Source: Zobellella endophytica (GTDB taxonomy: Bacteria; Pseudomonadota; Gammaproteobacteria; Enterobacterales; Aeromonadaceae). From it: a stretch of 64,000 nucleotides of DNA. The translations under genes and the position numbers were made by a program. Positions within the stretch are counted from its first letter, which is position 1, and every line of letters begins with the position of its first letter. The DNA is taken from positions 62,001 to 126,000 of the forward strand of contig NZ_PXYG01000004.1 in the NCBI RefSeq assembly GCF_003012775.1, given 5' to 3'. Positions 27,684-37,624 of this stretch are shown here, in pieces. Below the pieces are notes generated by a model. That model ran no database searches. It worked only from the letters and a program-made list of their open reading frames with translations, and was not told the origin of the DNA.

Positions 27684-28736
27684 CTATCGTCGTAACGGCA
27701 GATAGATAATAAATTCGGTACGCCCGGGGCGGCTTTGGCTCTCGATGCGCCCCTTGTGTTGATGGATCAGGTCCTGGGCGATGGAGAGGCCCAGGCCGGT
27801 GCCGCCTTCCCGGCCGGTCACCATGGGGTAGAACAGGGTGTCGCGCAGCTGCTCGGGGATGCCGGGGCCGTCGTCGATGATGCGGATCTCGGCCGCCAGC
27901 CGGTAACGGCGGCCCTGCAGCATTACCTGAAAGGCGGTGCGGGTCCGGATCTGGATATGACCCCTGTCGCCCAGCGCCTCGGCGGCGTTGCGCACTATGT
28001 TGAGGAAGGCCTGCTGCAGCTGCTCCGGATCCATCTCGAAATCCGGGATGCTGGGGTCGTAGTCGCGGCTCAGCTTGATGTCCTGGGGGATTTCCATCGC
28101 CACCAGCTGGCGCACCTGCTCCAGCACCGAGTGCAGGTTGGTAACCTGGCGCAGGCCGGGGCGCTGCGGGCCGAGCAGCCGGTCCACCAGGTTGCGCAGC
28201 CGGTCCGCCTGGGCGATGATCAGTTGGGTAAACTCCTTGAGGTCTTCCTGGGCCAGCTCCCGCTCCAGCAGCTGCGCCGCACCGCGCAGGCCGCCGAGCG
28301 GATTCTTGATCTCGTGGGCCAGGCCGCGCACCAGCTCGCGGGCGGCTTGCTGCTGGGCCCGTTGTTGCAGCTCCTGGCTGATTTTCTTTTGCTGATCGAT
28401 AAGCCGCAGCTCGATCAGCGCCCGGGTTTTTCCCTCCAGGATAAAAGGCGTGACGCTGACATCGACCCAGCGCGGTGCGCCGTCGATCACCAGTTGCACC
28501 TCGCTGTCGGTAAAGCCCTGCTCGGACTCGATGCAGCGCTGGATACGCCGGGTATCCAGTGAAATATCCTCCACTATCTGATCGAGCTGGGCTTCCTGCA
28601 GCCGGCGCTTGCTCAGGGTGAGCAACTGCTCGGCGGCGGTATTGGCGAAATGTACCAGCAGGTTGCCGTCCACCACCAGTACGGCGGTGAGCAGATTGTC
28701 GATGATCGCCTTGGTGGTGATCTGGGATTCCAACAC
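27684..28736 (-). CDS. glnL: Nitrogen sensor kinase NtrB (NR-II)
   Basis: NtrB phosphorylates or dephosphorylates NtrC in response to PII. The 350-residue cytoplasmic protein has an N-terminal PAS domain (about 5-120), the H-box RGLAHEIKNPLGGLRGA, and an ATPase domain with IRNAAEA-like NIVRNAAEAL, DDGPGIPE and GGTGLGLSIAQDL. The start is GTG (28736-28734), placed 7 nt after AAGGGGG. A perfect NtrC box lies 22 bp upstream and would allow NtrC to repress the operon, as at E. coli glnLp. Confidence 0.95.
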   Translation of the reverse strand: MLESQITTKAIIDNLLTAVLVVDGNLLVHFANTAAEQLLTLSKRRLQEAQLDQIVEDISLDTRRIQRCIESEQGFTDSEVQLVIDGAPRWVDVSVTPFILEGKTRALIELRLIDQQKKISQELQQRAQQQAARELVRGLAHEIKNPLGGLRGAAQLLERELAQEDLKEFTQLIIAQADRLRNLVDRLLGPQRPGLRQVTNLHSVLEQVRQLVAMEIPQDIKLSRDYDPSIPDFEMDPEQLQQAFLNIVRNAAEALGDRGHIQIRTRTAFQVMLQGRRYRLAAEIRIIDDGPGIPEQLRDTLFYPMVTGREGGTGLGLSIAQDLIHQHKGRIESQSRPGRTEFIIYLPLRR

Positions 28737-28758
28737 CGTTTGCCCCCTTTATGGCATT

Positions 28759-28775
28759 TGCACCACTATGGTGCA
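28759..28775. promoter_or_regulatory. NtrC-binding site upstream of glnL
   Basis: TGCACCACTATGGTGCA is a perfect TGCACC-N5-GGTGCA NtrC box. It lies just upstream of the GTG start of glnL, so it probably overlaps the promoter. Confidence 0.85.
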
Positions 28776-28810
28776 CTTATTCTACCACCTCCCGGGTGGG
28801 CTCTGCCGCC

Positions 28811-29308
28811 TTATGGTGCGCTGTGCGCGGCCTGCTCCGCCTGGGTGCGGTGTAGAGAAAAGGTTATCGCCTTAGACTCTGCAAGAAGCTTGCCGTCTTT
28901 ACCCAGCAGTTTCACCACGGCGTGATAATCGCCCGGCGGCGGGCGATTAAGTGTCATTTGGGTGTTATTTTCGGCTTGCGCCACCGGCTGGCCATCCAGC
29001 CAGAGCTGCAAGCGGAAACTGGCCGGCCGCGGCTCCAGCTCTGCACTGAAAACGAGCAGTCCCGGCATGCCCGGGGAGGACGAGGGCGGCGGCAGGCGGA
29101 GCCGGTAACCGAACAACGGTGCCGGAGGCCGGGCCGGCACTGGCCCGGGAGAGGGGACGAGGGACGCGGAACGGGTGGGGAGCGCCGCCGGGTCGGGCGG
29201 GGCGGGACGATCGGAATAATGGACGGTGCCGGTCTCGTCCTGCCACTGATAAAGCGTGTCGGCGGCCACCGGTAATGTCGCCAGCAGCAGCCAGTAATGA
29301 TAGCGCAT
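28811..29308 (-). CDS. DUF4124 domain secreted protein
   Basis: The 165-residue protein begins with a short signal peptide (MRYHYWLLLATLPVAAD) and then the DUF4124 signature LYQWQDETGTVHYSDRP. A proline-rich linker and a beta-rich C-terminal part (about 85-155) with an LxLQLWLDGQPV segment follow. It should be periplasmic. DUF4124 genes next to glnL are common in related bacteria. The function is unknown. The start at 29308 was chosen over longer in-frame codons because it begins the signal peptide. Confidence 0.8.
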   Translation of the reverse strand: MRYHYWLLLATLPVAADTLYQWQDETGTVHYSDRPAPPDPAALPTRSASLVPSPGPVPARPPAPLFGYRLRLPPPSSSPGMPGLLVFSAELEPRPASFRLQLWLDGQPVAQAENNTQMTLNRPPPGDYHAVVKLLGKDGKLLAESKAITFSLHRTQAEQAAHSAP

Positions 29309-29400
29309 GGTTCCCGTCCGAATGACGCACCCCTTTAAAGCATAGTGAAAGGCACAGGGCCGGGAAAATAACTTGCCGGATATTGTTAGCAAGAGCATAA

Positions 29401-29412
29401 TTAGCATGCTAA
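29401..29412. promoter_or_regulatory. SlyA-type operator upstream of slyA
   Basis: TTAGCATGCTAA is a perfect 12-bp palindrome that differs at one position from the known SlyA consensus TTAGCAAGCTAA. A half-site TTAGCAAG lies just upstream (29385). The position, 18 bp before the start codon, suits autorepression. Confidence 0.7.
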
Positions 29413-29429
29413 CTAATTGGGAGGTAGCC

Positions 29430-29861
29430 ATGAAAACCTTGGGGATGGCGCTGGCCAGCCTGGTACGGCAGTGGCGCGCGGTCAACGACGAACGACTCAA
29501 GCCGCTGGGACTGACCCAGAGCCGGTGGATCACTCTGTCTCACCTCAAACAGGAAGACGGGGTGTTGCAGCATCAACTGGCGCGCAGCGTGGGGGTGGAG
29601 AATCCCTCCATGGTCCGCACCCTGGACGGGCTGGAGCGGCAGGGACTGATCGAGCGCCGGCCCTGCAGTGAGGACCGGCGGGCCAAGCGGGTCCATCTGA
29701 CGGCGGCGGCCCGGCCCTTGTTGGCACAGATGGAACTGATCCTGGACGACTCCCGTCGCCAGATCCTGGCCGGCCTGAGTGAGGAGCAGCTCGGCGTGTT
29801 TTGCCAGGTCATGGAACAGATTCACGATAACCTGCAAGGAATGAGCGGGCCTAAAGAATAA
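29430..29861 (+). CDS. slyA: MarR/SlyA-family transcriptional regulator
   Basis: This 143-residue winged-helix regulator closely resembles SlyA: LASLVRQWRAVNDERLKPLGLTQ split across the N-terminal helices, DNA-recognition helix with NPSMVRTLDGLERQGLI, and the wing SEDRRAKRVHLT. SlyA controls efflux and envelope genes and responds to small aromatic ligands. ATG 29430 follows GGGAGG. It lies 18 bp before an HlyD-type adaptor and a DUF2955 membrane protein, an arrangement widely seen for a SlyA-controlled efflux operon. Confidence 0.88.
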   Translation: MKTLGMALASLVRQWRAVNDERLKPLGLTQSRWITLSHLKQEDGVLQHQLARSVGVENPSMVRTLDGLERQGLIERRPCSEDRRAKRVHLTAAARPLLAQMELILDDSRRQILAGLSEEQLGVFCQVMEQIHDNLQGMSGPKE

Positions 29862-29879
29862 CAGCTTGCTGAGGTACAA

Positions 29880-30929
29880 ATGACACCCGAACAAAGTTTC
29901 ACCCGCTGGGTCCGCCGGGCCCTGTGCGCTTTTATCCTGCTATTTGCCTACTTTGTGATTGCCGACAGCTACATGCCGATGACCCCGGAGGCCCGTATCC
30001 AGCGGCACGTGGTGCCGGTGGCGGCGCAGGTGTCCGCCCTGGTCAGTCGCATCCACGTGGAAAACAACCAGCATGTCAGTCGTGGCCAGTTGCTGTTCGA
30101 GCTGGATGACAGCGACTACCGGCTGGCCCTGCAGCAGGCCGAACTCGGCTTGCGTCAGGCGCGCACGGCGCAGAAGCAGGCCGAGGCGGCCTTGGCCGAA
30201 GCCGTGGCCGCCGCCCGCCAGGCCGGGCTCAATGCGGACGAGCTGCAGCGGGAAGCCGGGCGCATCGTCCGCTTGCACCAAAATGGACATATGTCCCAAC
30301 AACGGCTGGAACAGGCTCGGGTCGAGGCCGAGTCGGCCGGGGTGGCCCGGCTGGCGGCCGATGCGCGCCGGCAGGAGGCCGAGCAGTCGCTGCGGGCGGC
30401 CGGGATCGAGGTGGAACGGGCCGGGACGGCGCGGGAGCAGGCCGCGCTCGCGCTGTCCCGCACCCGCATCCATGCCGCCGCGGACGGGCGGGTGGGCAAC
30501 CTGCAGCTGCAACAGGGCAACTATGCGGCCGCCGGCCAGGCGCTGCTGGCGCTGATTTCCGATCAGGCCTGGGTGACGGCGGATCTGCGGGAAAAGAGCC
30601 TGCGCCACGTGCAGGCCGGCACGGCGGTGGACATCGTGTTCGATGCGCTGCCGGGCCGGGTCTTTGCCGGCCACATCACCAGCATCGACGTGGGGGTGCG
30701 GGAAGGCCAGCAGGCCGCCGACGGCCAGTTGGCCCAGCCGGTGAATTCCGATCGCTGGGTGCGGGATGCCCAGCGCCTGCGCACCCACATCACCCTGGAT
30801 GAAGAATGGCCGCCGCTGGCCACCGGGGCCCGCGCCACGGTGCAGCTGTATCCTTCCGCTAATCCGCTGCTGCACGGCCTGGCGGCCACCCAGGCCTGGC
30901 TGGTCAGCCAGCTGCGCTACCTGTACTGA
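29880..30929 (+). CDS. HlyD/EmrA-type membrane fusion protein
   Basis: This 349-residue periplasmic adaptor has one N-terminal transmembrane helix (about 15-30), a split lipoyl-like domain (VSRIHVENNQHVSRGQLLFELD), a long alpha-helical hairpin (about 75-190, Ala/Gln/Arg-rich) and a beta-barrel part (VDIVFDALPGRVFAGHI). It would link the following inner-membrane protein to an outer-membrane channel. It is 18 bp downstream of slyA and 8 bp upstream of the DUF2955 gene, so the three form one operon. Confidence 0.88.
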   Translation: MTPEQSFTRWVRRALCAFILLFAYFVIADSYMPMTPEARIQRHVVPVAAQVSALVSRIHVENNQHVSRGQLLFELDDSDYRLALQQAELGLRQARTAQKQAEAALAEAVAAARQAGLNADELQREAGRIVRLHQNGHMSQQRLEQARVEAESAGVARLAADARRQEAEQSLRAAGIEVERAGTAREQAALALSRTRIHAAADGRVGNLQLQQGNYAAAGQALLALISDQAWVTADLREKSLRHVQAGTAVDIVFDALPGRVFAGHITSIDVGVREGQQAADGQLAQPVNSDRWVRDAQRLRTHITLDEEWPPLATGARATVQLYPSANPLLHGLAATQAWLVSQLRYLY

Positions 30930-30937
30930 GGCGCGCC

Positions 30938-31951
30938 ATGGAACTGAGCCAAGACCGGCTTCGGCTGTGCCTGCGCATCGCCCTCGGCAGCAGCGCCGGG
31001 ATGCTGGTGGCCAAAATGATGAACTGGAATTTCGGCGTCTTCTTCACCGTCTACCCCATGCTGCTGCTGGGCATGGTGCCGGTGCTGAACCGCTTCGTGG
31101 TGCTGCAGTTCGTCGGCTCCGCGCTGCTGACCTCGCTGGAGATCATGCTGCTGCCGGGCCTGCTCGGCCACTGGCCGCCGGCCTATACGGTGGTGGTGTT
31201 CTGCCTCTTCCTGGGGCGTTTCTTCCTGATGGCCAGGGGACCGCTGATGCTGTTCGGCGCCTCGGGCTGCGTCAGCCTGAGCATCATGCTGCACTTCGCC
31301 AGCTACCGGCAGTTCGATCTGGCGGACATGGCGATGAGCAACATCATGGCCTCGGTGCTGTCGGTGGCGCTGGCCTATGTGGCCTATGCCCTGCTGCCCA
31401 ACCGGGAGCCGCCCCGGGCCAGGGCCCTGCCGGAAAAGAGCGCCAACCTCATCCGCCACCAGGCCCTGCTGGGCGCCCTGGTGGCGACCGGCAGCTTCGT
31501 GGTGTTCCAGACGGTGGATCTGGTGGATTCGCTGTCGGCCCAGGTGGCGACGGTGCTGGTGCTGTTTCCCATGAGCTTCGCCGGCGCGGTGCAGTCCGGG
31601 CGGCAGCGCTGCATCGGCACCTTGCTCGGCTGTGCCCTGGGGCTGTTGTTCCAGCTGCTGCTCTACAGCCACTACCACAACCTGCTGCTGCTGACCCTGG
31701 CGTTCTGGATCTGCGTGATGCTGTTCGCCCGGCTGCATGCGAAGGAGGGGTTGCCCGGGGTGGGCTTCGCCGGCCTGACCACGGTGGGCATACTGTTCGG
31801 CCAGTATGTGACCCCGGAGCACGATCTGGTGTTCAGCGCCCTCTACCGGCTGAGTTCGATGACGGTGGCGATACTGCTGACCCTGTGCTGCATCTATCTG
31901 GTGCACAAGCTGTTGAACCTGTTTCCCGCCACCCGCCACCAGGTTCTATGA
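30938..31951 (+). CDS. DUF2955 (FUSC-like) inner-membrane protein
   Basis: The 337-residue protein has two blocks of hydrophobic helices separated by a short cytoplasmic loop (about 145-165), as in fusaric-acid-resistance and aromatic-acid exporter families. It matches DUF2955 proteins that sit behind an HlyD-type adaptor. It is the likely translocator of the SlyA-controlled efflux operon. The substrate is not known. A strong terminator follows. Confidence 0.82.
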   Translation: MELSQDRLRLCLRIALGSSAGMLVAKMMNWNFGVFFTVYPMLLLGMVPVLNRFVVLQFVGSALLTSLEIMLLPGLLGHWPPAYTVVVFCLFLGRFFLMARGPLMLFGASGCVSLSIMLHFASYRQFDLADMAMSNIMASVLSVALAYVAYALLPNREPPRARALPEKSANLIRHQALLGALVATGSFVVFQTVDLVDSLSAQVATVLVLFPMSFAGAVQSGRQRCIGTLLGCALGLLFQLLLYSHYHNLLLLTLAFWICVMLFARLHAKEGLPGVGFAGLTTVGILFGQYVTPEHDLVFSALYRLSSMTVAILLTLCCIYLVHKLLNLFPATRHQVL

Positions 31952-31989
31952 GCCGTAAGCGGAAAGCTTGAAGCTGGAAGTAAAAACAA

Positions 31990-32015
31990 AAAAGGCCCGG
32001 TTTCCCGGGCCTTTT
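31990..32015. terminator. Bidirectional Rho-independent terminator
   Basis: AAAAGGCCCGG and CCGGGCCTTTT form an 11-bp stem with a TTTC loop between the convergent DUF2955 and glnA genes. It is embedded in a larger imperfect inverted repeat of AAGCTTGAAGC/GCTTCAAGCTT-like sequence (about 31,957-32,050). Confidence 0.85.
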
Positions 32016-32046
32016 CACTTCTGGCTTCTAGCTTATCGCTTCAAGC

Positions 32047-33456
32047 TTAGACGGAGTAGTACAGATCGAATTCCAGCGGGTGAGTCGCCATGTTGATGAT
32101 TTCGGTTTCTTTACGCTTGAGCTTGATGTAAGCGTCGATGAAATCGTCGCTGAACACGCCGCCACGGGTCAGGAACTCGCGATCCTTGTCCAGGCAATCC
32201 AGGGCGTTGTCCAGGGACACGGCCACGGTCGGGATCTCGGCGGCTTCTTCGGCCGGCAGATCGTACAGGTCCTTGTCCATGGCATCGCCCGGGTGGATCT
32301 TGTTCTGGATACCGTCCAGACCGGCCATCAGCAGGGCTGAGAAGGCCAGGTAGGGGTTGGCGGCCGGATCCGGGAAGCGGGTCTCGATGCGGCGGGCCTT
32401 GGGTGAACCGACCAGCGGGATGCGGATGGAAGCGGAACGGTTACGGGCGGAGTAGGCCAGCATGACCGGGGCTTCGAAACCGGGCACCAGACGCTTGTAG
32501 GAGTTGGTGGACGGGTTGGTGATGGCGTTCAGGGCTCGGGCGTGCTTGATGATACCGCCGATGTAGTACAGGGCCAGCTCGGACAGGCCACCGTACAGGT
32601 CGCCGGCGAACAGGTTTTCACCGTTCTTGGCCAGGGACTGGTGCACGTGCATACCGGAGCCGTTGTCGCCGACCAGCGGCTTGGGCATGAAGGTCGCGGT
32701 CTTGTTGAAGGCGTGGGCGACGTTGTGAACCACGTACTTGTAGATCTGGATTTCATCGGCTTTCAGGGTCAGGGTATTGAATTTGCAAGCAATTTCGTTC
32801 TGACCAGCGGTGGCCACCTCGTGGTGGTGAGCTTCAACCACCAGGCCCATCTCTTCCATGATCAGACACATGGCGGAACGGATGTCGTGGGCGGAATCGA
32901 CCGGGGCAACCGGGAAGTAGCCGCCCTTCACGCCCGGACGGTGGGCCTTGTTACCTTCTTCGTAGTCGCGGCCGGAGTTCCACTTGGCTTCTACGTCATC
33001 GATCTTGAAGAAGCTGCCGGACATGTCGGTGTGGAAGCGCACGTCATCGAACATGAAGAATTCGGGCTCGGGACCGATCAGCACGGTGTCGGCGATGCCG
33101 GTGGACACCAGGTATTCCTCGGCGCGACGGGCGATGGAGCGCGGGTCACGGTCGTAGCCCTGCATGGTGGACGGCTCGAGCACGTCGCAACGGATGTTCA
33201 GGGTGGCGTCTTCGGTGAAGGGGTCCATCACCGCGGTAGAAGGATCGGGCATCAGCACCATGTCGGATTCGTTGATGGTCTTCCAGCCGCCGATGGAGGA
33301 GCCATCGAACATTTTGCCATCTTCGAAGAAATCTTCATTGATCTGGTTGACCGGCAAGGTAACGTGCTGCTCTTTACCTTTGGTATCGGTAAAACGCATA
33401 TCGACGAATTTGACATCGTGTTCCTTGATCATGGCCAGTACGTTTTCTGCTGACAT
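32047..33456 (-). CDS. glnA: Glutamine synthetase, type I
   Basis: Glutamine synthetase makes glutamine from glutamate, ammonia and ATP. The 469-residue length equals that of the E. coli enzyme. Visible signatures are [10 protein letters not shown], the metal site [21 protein letters not shown], the ATP-binding [10 protein letters not shown] region and the adenylylation loop MDKDLYDLP with the Tyr modified by GlnE. The leader carries a sigma-54 promoter and NtrC boxes, so expression depends on the glnLG products encoded 3.3 kb away. Confidence 0.98.
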   Translation of the reverse strand: MSAENVLAMIKEHDVKFVDMRFTDTKGKEQHVTLPVNQINEDFFEDGKMFDGSSIGGWKTINESDMVLMPDPSTAVMDPFTEDATLNIRCDVLEPSTMQGYDRDPRSIARRAEEYLVSTGIADTVLIGPEPEFFMFDDVRFHTDMSGSFFKIDDVEAKWNSGRDYEEGNKAHRPGVKGGYFPVAPVDSAHDIRSAMCLIMEEMGLVVEAHHHEVATAGQNEIACKFNTLTLKADEIQIYKYVVHNVAHAFNKTATFMPKPLVGDNGSGMHVHQSLAKNGENLFAGDLYGGLSELALYYIGGIIKHARALNAITNPSTNSYKRLVPGFEAPVMLAYSARNRSASIRIPLVGSPKARRIETRFPDPAANPYLAFSALLMAGLDGIQNKIHPGDAMDKDLYDLPAEEAAEIPTVAVSLDNALDCLDKDREFLTRGGVFSDDFIDAYIKLKRKETEIINMATHPLEFDLYYSV

Positions 33457-33524
33457 CGGTGTCGACCTCCAAAATTAATTATCCTAGGGTCTGATGAACA
33501 AATTCATCAGTTGCCAAAATATAA

Positions 33525-33540
33525 AGCGAGAACTGTGCCA
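33525..33540 (-). promoter_or_regulatory. Sigma-54 promoter of glnA
   Basis: Read on the minus strand, TGGCAC (33540-33535), 5 bp, then TCGCT (33529-33525) matches the -24/-12 consensus TGGCAC-N5-TTGCT with one difference. Confidence 0.8.
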
Positions 33541-33604
33541 GGTTGCCAAATGCTTGTCACACTTGTGTTTTACCTTGGTGCATTAGCGCCAATTCGAGGC
33601 AATA

Positions 33605-33621
33605 TGCACAATGTTGGTGCA
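33605..33621. promoter_or_regulatory. NtrC-binding site upstream of glnA
   Basis: TGCACAATGTTGGTGCA matches TGCACC-N5-GGTGCA with one difference. Further GGTGCA half-sites lie at 33577, 33637 and 33668, the second spaced 21 bp from this site, giving an enhancer-like cluster 65-150 bp upstream of the sigma-54 promoter. Confidence 0.8.
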
Positions 33622-33789
33622 TCTATGGATCTTTTTGGTGCATCCCGGCACCGGCGCAGATCATCATGGTGCATCCCGGGTCGCTTTGGAAGCCGCCGGC
33701 AGTAATTTTCGATTGTGCTAGGCAGATCCGGGGTGGCCGAGTAAAATGACCGACCATTTTTTACCCACCCCGGTATTTTTGAGGCAGGA

Positions 33790-35616
33790 ATGTTAGAAAA
33801 TTTACGTAATATCGCCATCATCGCCCACGTTGACCATGGCAAGACCACCCTGGTGGACAAGCTGTTGCAGCAGTCCGGCACACTGGAAACCCGTGGTGAA
33901 GCCGAAGAGCGGGTCATGGATTCCAACGATCTGGAGCGGGAGCGCGGCATTACCATTCTTGCCAAGAACACCGCCATTCGCTGGACTTCTCCCGAAGGTC
34001 AGGAATACCGCATCAACATCGTCGACACCCCCGGACACGCCGACTTCGGTGGTGAGGTAGAGCGGGTAATGTCGATGGTGGACTCGGTGCTGCTGCTGGT
34101 GGACGCCCAGGAAGGGCCCATGCCGCAGACCCGCTTCGTGACCCAGAAGGCGTTCGCCCAGGGCCTGAAGCCGATCGTGGTGATCAACAAGGTGGACAAG
34201 CCCGGCGCCCGTGCCGACTGGGTGATGGATCAGGTGTTTGACCTGTTCGACAACCTGGGCGCCACCGATGAGCAGCTCGATTTCCAGGTCGTTTATGCCT
34301 CCGGTCTGAACGGTTGGGCCTCCCTCGATGCCGATACCCCGGCCGAGGACATGACCGCCCTGTTCCAGACCATAGTGGATCAGGTAGCGGCGCCGGATGC
34401 GGATCTGGAAGGGCCGCTGCAGATGCAGATCTCCCAGCTCGACTACTCCTCCTACGTGGGCGTGATCGGCATCGGCCGCATCAAGCGCGGCACCGTCAGG
34501 GTCAACCAGCAGGTCACCGTGGTGGGTGCCGACGGCAAGACCCGCAACGGCAAGATCGGCCAGGTCATGGGTTACCTGGGCCTCAAGCGCCACGAAGTGA
34601 CCGAGGGCAACGCCGGCGATATCGTGGCCATCACCGGCCTGGGCGAGCTCAAAATCTCCGATACCGTCTGCGCCGCGGGCGCGGTCGAGGCCCTGCCGCC
34701 GTTGTCGGTGGACGAGCCCACCGTGACCATGACCTTCCAGGTCAACACCTCGCCCTTCGCCGGCCAGGACGGCAAGTACGTGACGTCCCGCAACATTCTC
34801 GAACGACTGACCCAGGAGCTGGTGCACAACGTGGCGCTGCGGGTGGAAGAAACCGGCGATCCCGACAAGTTCCGCGTGTCCGGCCGGGGTGAGCTGCACC
34901 TGGGCATCCTGATCGAAAACATGCGTCGGGAAGGCTTCGAGCTGGCGGTGTCCCGCCCCGAGGTGATCCTGAAGGAAGAAGACGGCGTCAAGATGGAGCC
35001 CTTCGAGAACCTGACCGTGGACGTGGAAGAAGGCAGCCAGGGTTCGGTGATGGAGAAACTGGGCGAGCGCAAGGCCGAGATGAGGGACATGGTACCGGAC
35101 GGCAAGGGCCGGGTACGCATCGACTTCATGATCCCGGCGCGTGGCCTGATCGGCTTCCAGACCGAGTTCATGACCCTGACCTCCGGTTCCGGCCTGATGT
35201 ACCACAGCTTCGATCATTACGGTCCGCACAAGGGTGGCAACATCGGCCAGCGCAATAACGGCGTGTTGATCTCCAACGGCAAGGGCAAGGCCCTGGCCTA
35301 CGCCCTGTTCAACCTGCAGGAGCGCGGCCGTCTCTTTATCGAGCACGCCACCGAGGTGTACGAAGGCATGGTGATCGGTATTCACAACCGTTCCAACGAC
35401 CTGACCGTCAACTGCCTCAAGGGCAAGCAGCTGACCAACATCCGTGCCGCCGGCACCGATGAGGCGCTGACCCTGGTGCCGCCGATCAAGATGACCCTGG
35501 AGCAGGCCCTGGAGTTTATCGACGACGACGAGCTGGTGGAAGTGACCCCCAACCACATCCGCATCCGCAAGCGCCTGCTGACCGAAAACGAGCGCAAGCG
35601 CGCCGGCCGGGCATAA
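33790..35616 (+). CDS. typA: Ribosome-binding translational GTPase TypA/BipA
   Basis: TypA is an elongation-factor-like GTPase that aids 50S assembly and stress growth. The 608-residue length is standard. The GTPase domain shows G1 [10 protein letters not shown]2 RGITI, G3 [11 protein letters not shown] and G4 NKVDKPGA. The EF-G-like beta-barrel and domain V regions follow, and a C-terminal domain specific to BipA ends the protein. The gene is divergent from glnA as in E. coli and is followed by a strong terminator. Confidence 0.97.
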   Translation: MLENLRNIAIIAHVDHGKTTLVDKLLQQSGTLETRGEAEERVMDSNDLERERGITILAKNTAIRWTSPEGQEYRINIVDTPGHADFGGEVERVMSMVDSVLLLVDAQEGPMPQTRFVTQKAFAQGLKPIVVINKVDKPGARADWVMDQVFDLFDNLGATDEQLDFQVVYASGLNGWASLDADTPAEDMTALFQTIVDQVAAPDADLEGPLQMQISQLDYSSYVGVIGIGRIKRGTVRVNQQVTVVGADGKTRNGKIGQVMGYLGLKRHEVTEGNAGDIVAITGLGELKISDTVCAAGAVEALPPLSVDEPTVTMTFQVNTSPFAGQDGKYVTSRNILERLTQELVHNVALRVEETGDPDKFRVSGRGELHLGILIENMRREGFELAVSRPEVILKEEDGVKMEPFENLTVDVEEGSQGSVMEKLGERKAEMRDMVPDGKGRVRIDFMIPARGLIGFQTEFMTLTSGSGLMYHSFDHYGPHKGGNIGQRNNGVLISNGKGKALAYALFNLQERGRLFIEHATEVYEGMVIGIHNRSNDLTVNCLKGKQLTNIRAAGTDEALTLVPPIKMTLEQALEFIDDDELVEVTPNHIRIRKRLLTENERKRAGRA

Positions 35617-35635
35617 GCCTTGATGCCATGACGAA

Positions 35636-35660
35636 AGGGCGCTTCGGCGCCCTTTTTGTT
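35636..35660 (+). terminator. Rho-independent terminator of typA
   Basis: AGGGCGC-TTCG-GCGCCCT is a perfect 7-bp stem closed by a TTCG tetraloop and followed by TTTT. Confidence 0.9.
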
Positions 35661-35762
35661 GACCCGGCCTTCTCCTCCAGTACAGCCCTGACATATCCGA
35701 CTGGCACTGCCCCCGCCTGATTTGCCACAATAACGTTTCACTTGAGCGAAGCAGGATCCCCT

Positions 35763-36665
35763 ATGAGCAAGGTTCTCGCGCGCATTGCGCATCGCCTGAA
35801 CTTTATCCGTGACCATGGCCTGGACTTCGGCCGTTTCGTATTGAAGCGGGCGCAGCAGGATCGGTTGACGGTGACCGCCGGCTACCTGGCCTACATCACC
35901 TTGTTGTCACTGGTGCCGATGATCGCCGTGGTGTTCGCCATGATGTCGGCCTTTCCGATGTTTGCCGACATCCGCGATACCATTCAGCACTTCGTGTTCA
36001 CCAACTTCGTGCCGGCCGCCGGCGACGTGGTGCAGCAGCATATCCAGGGCTTTGTCGACAACGCCTCCAGAATGACGGCGGTGGGGGTGGCGGCGCTGGC
36101 GGTGACCGCCATGCTGCTGATCTCGGCCATCGATCAGAACTTCAACCATATCTGGCGGGTCAGCCAGAAACGGCGCTGGTCGGTGGCCTTTTCCACCTAC
36201 TGGATGATCCTGACCCTGGGCCCCATCCTGGCCGGGGCCAGCCTGGCGATGAGCTCTTATGTCACCTCCATGCGCATCTTCCAGGGGGACAGCTTCTTCG
36301 GCGTCGGCGCCCTGCTGCTGAGCCTGCTGCCCTTTATCCTGTCGACGCTGATGTTCGTGGTGTTTTACATGGTGGTGCCCAATACCCGGGTGCGCTTCAG
36401 CCACGCCATCTGCGGCGCCCTGGTGGCGGCCCTGCTGTTCGAGCTGGCCAAACGCGGTTTTGCCTTTTACATCACCCAGTTTCCATCCTATGAAGCCATC
36501 TACGGCGCCCTGGCCACGGTGCCCATCCTGTTCGTCTGGGTATACCTGAGCTGGCTGGTGGCGCTGCTGGGGGCGGAGCTCACCGCCAGCCTGGGCGACT
36601 ATGAACACAGTCACGGGCTAAGCTTTAAGGCAGACCCATCCGACCCGGCAGAGGACCAGTCCTGA
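35763..36665 (+). CDS. yihY: YihY/BrkB-family inner-membrane protein
   Basis: This 300-residue protein has six hydrophobic helices and the family segments [18 protein letters not shown] and [20 protein letters not shown] in separate helices. The family was once proposed to be RNase BN, but that assignment was later withdrawn; the true role is unclear. ATG 35763 was chosen because an AGGAT site precedes it. Its stop overlaps the pip start, and the order yihY-pip-dtd-yiiD suggests an operon. Confidence 0.9.
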   Translation: MSKVLARIAHRLNFIRDHGLDFGRFVLKRAQQDRLTVTAGYLAYITLLSLVPMIAVVFAMMSAFPMFADIRDTIQHFVFTNFVPAAGDVVQQHIQGFVDNASRMTAVGVAALAVTAMLLISAIDQNFNHIWRVSQKRRWSVAFSTYWMILTLGPILAGASLAMSSYVTSMRIFQGDSFFGVGALLLSLLPFILSTLMFVVFYMVVPNTRVRFSHAICGALVAALLFELAKRGFAFYITQFPSYEAIYGALATVPILFVWVYLSWLVALLGAELTASLGDYEHSHGLSFKADPSDPAEDQS

Positions 36666-37624
36666 TGCGCACCCTGTTTCCGACCATCGCCGCCAACCGG
36701 CAGCAATGGCTGCAGGTGTCCGACCGACACCGGCTCTATGTAGAACAAAGCGGCAACCCGCTGGGCATTCCGGTGGTGCTGGTGCACGGCGGGCCCGGTG
36801 CCGGCACCGGGCCCGAGCACCGGCGCTTCTTCAACCCCGAGGTCTACCGCATCATCCTGTTCGACCAGCGCGGGGCCGGTCAGTCGGAGCCCCACGCGGA
36901 ACTGGCCGAAAACCATACCCAGGCGCTGATCGCCGACATGGAGCTGATCCGCGAGGCCCTGGGGGTGGAGCGCTGGCTGGTGTTCGGCGGCTCCTGGGGC
37001 GCGACCCTGGCCCTGTGCTATGCCATCGCCCACCCGGGGCGGGTGCTGGGGCTGGTATTGCGCGGCCTGTTCCTGGGACGGGCGGAGGATCTGCACTGGC
37101 TGTACCAGCCGGAAGGAGGGGCGGCCCAGCTGTTTCCCGATTATTACCGGGACTTTCTCGCGCCGCTGGAGGGCGATGCCCATCACCTGCTGAGCCGCTA
37201 CTACCGGCTGCTGACCAGCGCCAACGAGCTGGCCCGGCTGAACGCCGCCCGGGCCTGGGCCATCTGGGAGGGACGCATCGCCACCCTGCTGCCCCGGCTC
37301 GACGCCGAGGCCCATTACGGTGAAGCCCACAGCGCCCTGGCCTTGGCCCGCATCGAGTGCCACTATTTTGTAAATAATTGTTTTATCGATGAAAATTACA
37401 TCATCCGCCAACTGGATAACATCCGCCACCTGCCGGCGGTGCTGGTGCATGGCCGCTACGATGCCATCTGCAAGCCCGCCGCGGCCTGTGACCTCGCCGC
37501 CCAGTGGCCGGCGCTCCGGTTGCAAATCGTGCCGGGCGCCGGACATTCGGCCTTCGAACCGGGTATCATAGACGCCCTGATCAAAGCGACCGAACAGATG
37601 GCAAAGGAGATAGCACCGGCATGA
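36665..37624 (+). CDS. pip: Proline iminopeptidase (alpha/beta hydrolase, S33)
   Basis: This cytoplasmic serine peptidase removes N-terminal proline from peptides. The 319-residue protein shows the oxyanion HGGPGAGTG, the DQRGAGQS segment, the nucleophile elbow [10 protein letters not shown], the acid GRYDAICKP and the final catalytic His in GAGHSAFE. It overlaps yihY by 1 nt (TGATG) and dtd by 4 nt. Confidence 0.93.
   Translation: MRTLFPTIAANRQQWLQVSDRHRLYVEQSGNPLGIPVVLVHGGPGAGTGPEHRRFFNPEVYRIILFDQRGAGQSEPHAELAENHTQALIADMELIREALGVERWLVFGGSWGATLALCYAIAHPGRVLGLVLRGLFLGRAEDLHWLYQPEGGAAQLFPDYYRDFLAPLEGDAHHLLSRYYRLLTSANELARLNAARAWAIWEGRIATLLPRLDAEAHYGEAHSALALARIECHYFVNNCFIDENYIIRQLDNIRHLPAVLVHGRYDAICKPAAACDLAAQWPALRLQIVPGAGHSAFEPGIIDALIKATEQMAKEIAPA

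Noticed and set aside
33802-35730. 642-codon frame antisense to typA, and similar long antisense frames over the NCS2 permease, hemN and recG genes
   Set aside because: GC-rich genes with strong third-position bias commonly leave long open antisense frames; their translations are low-complexity His/Gln/Gly/Val-rich and match no family.
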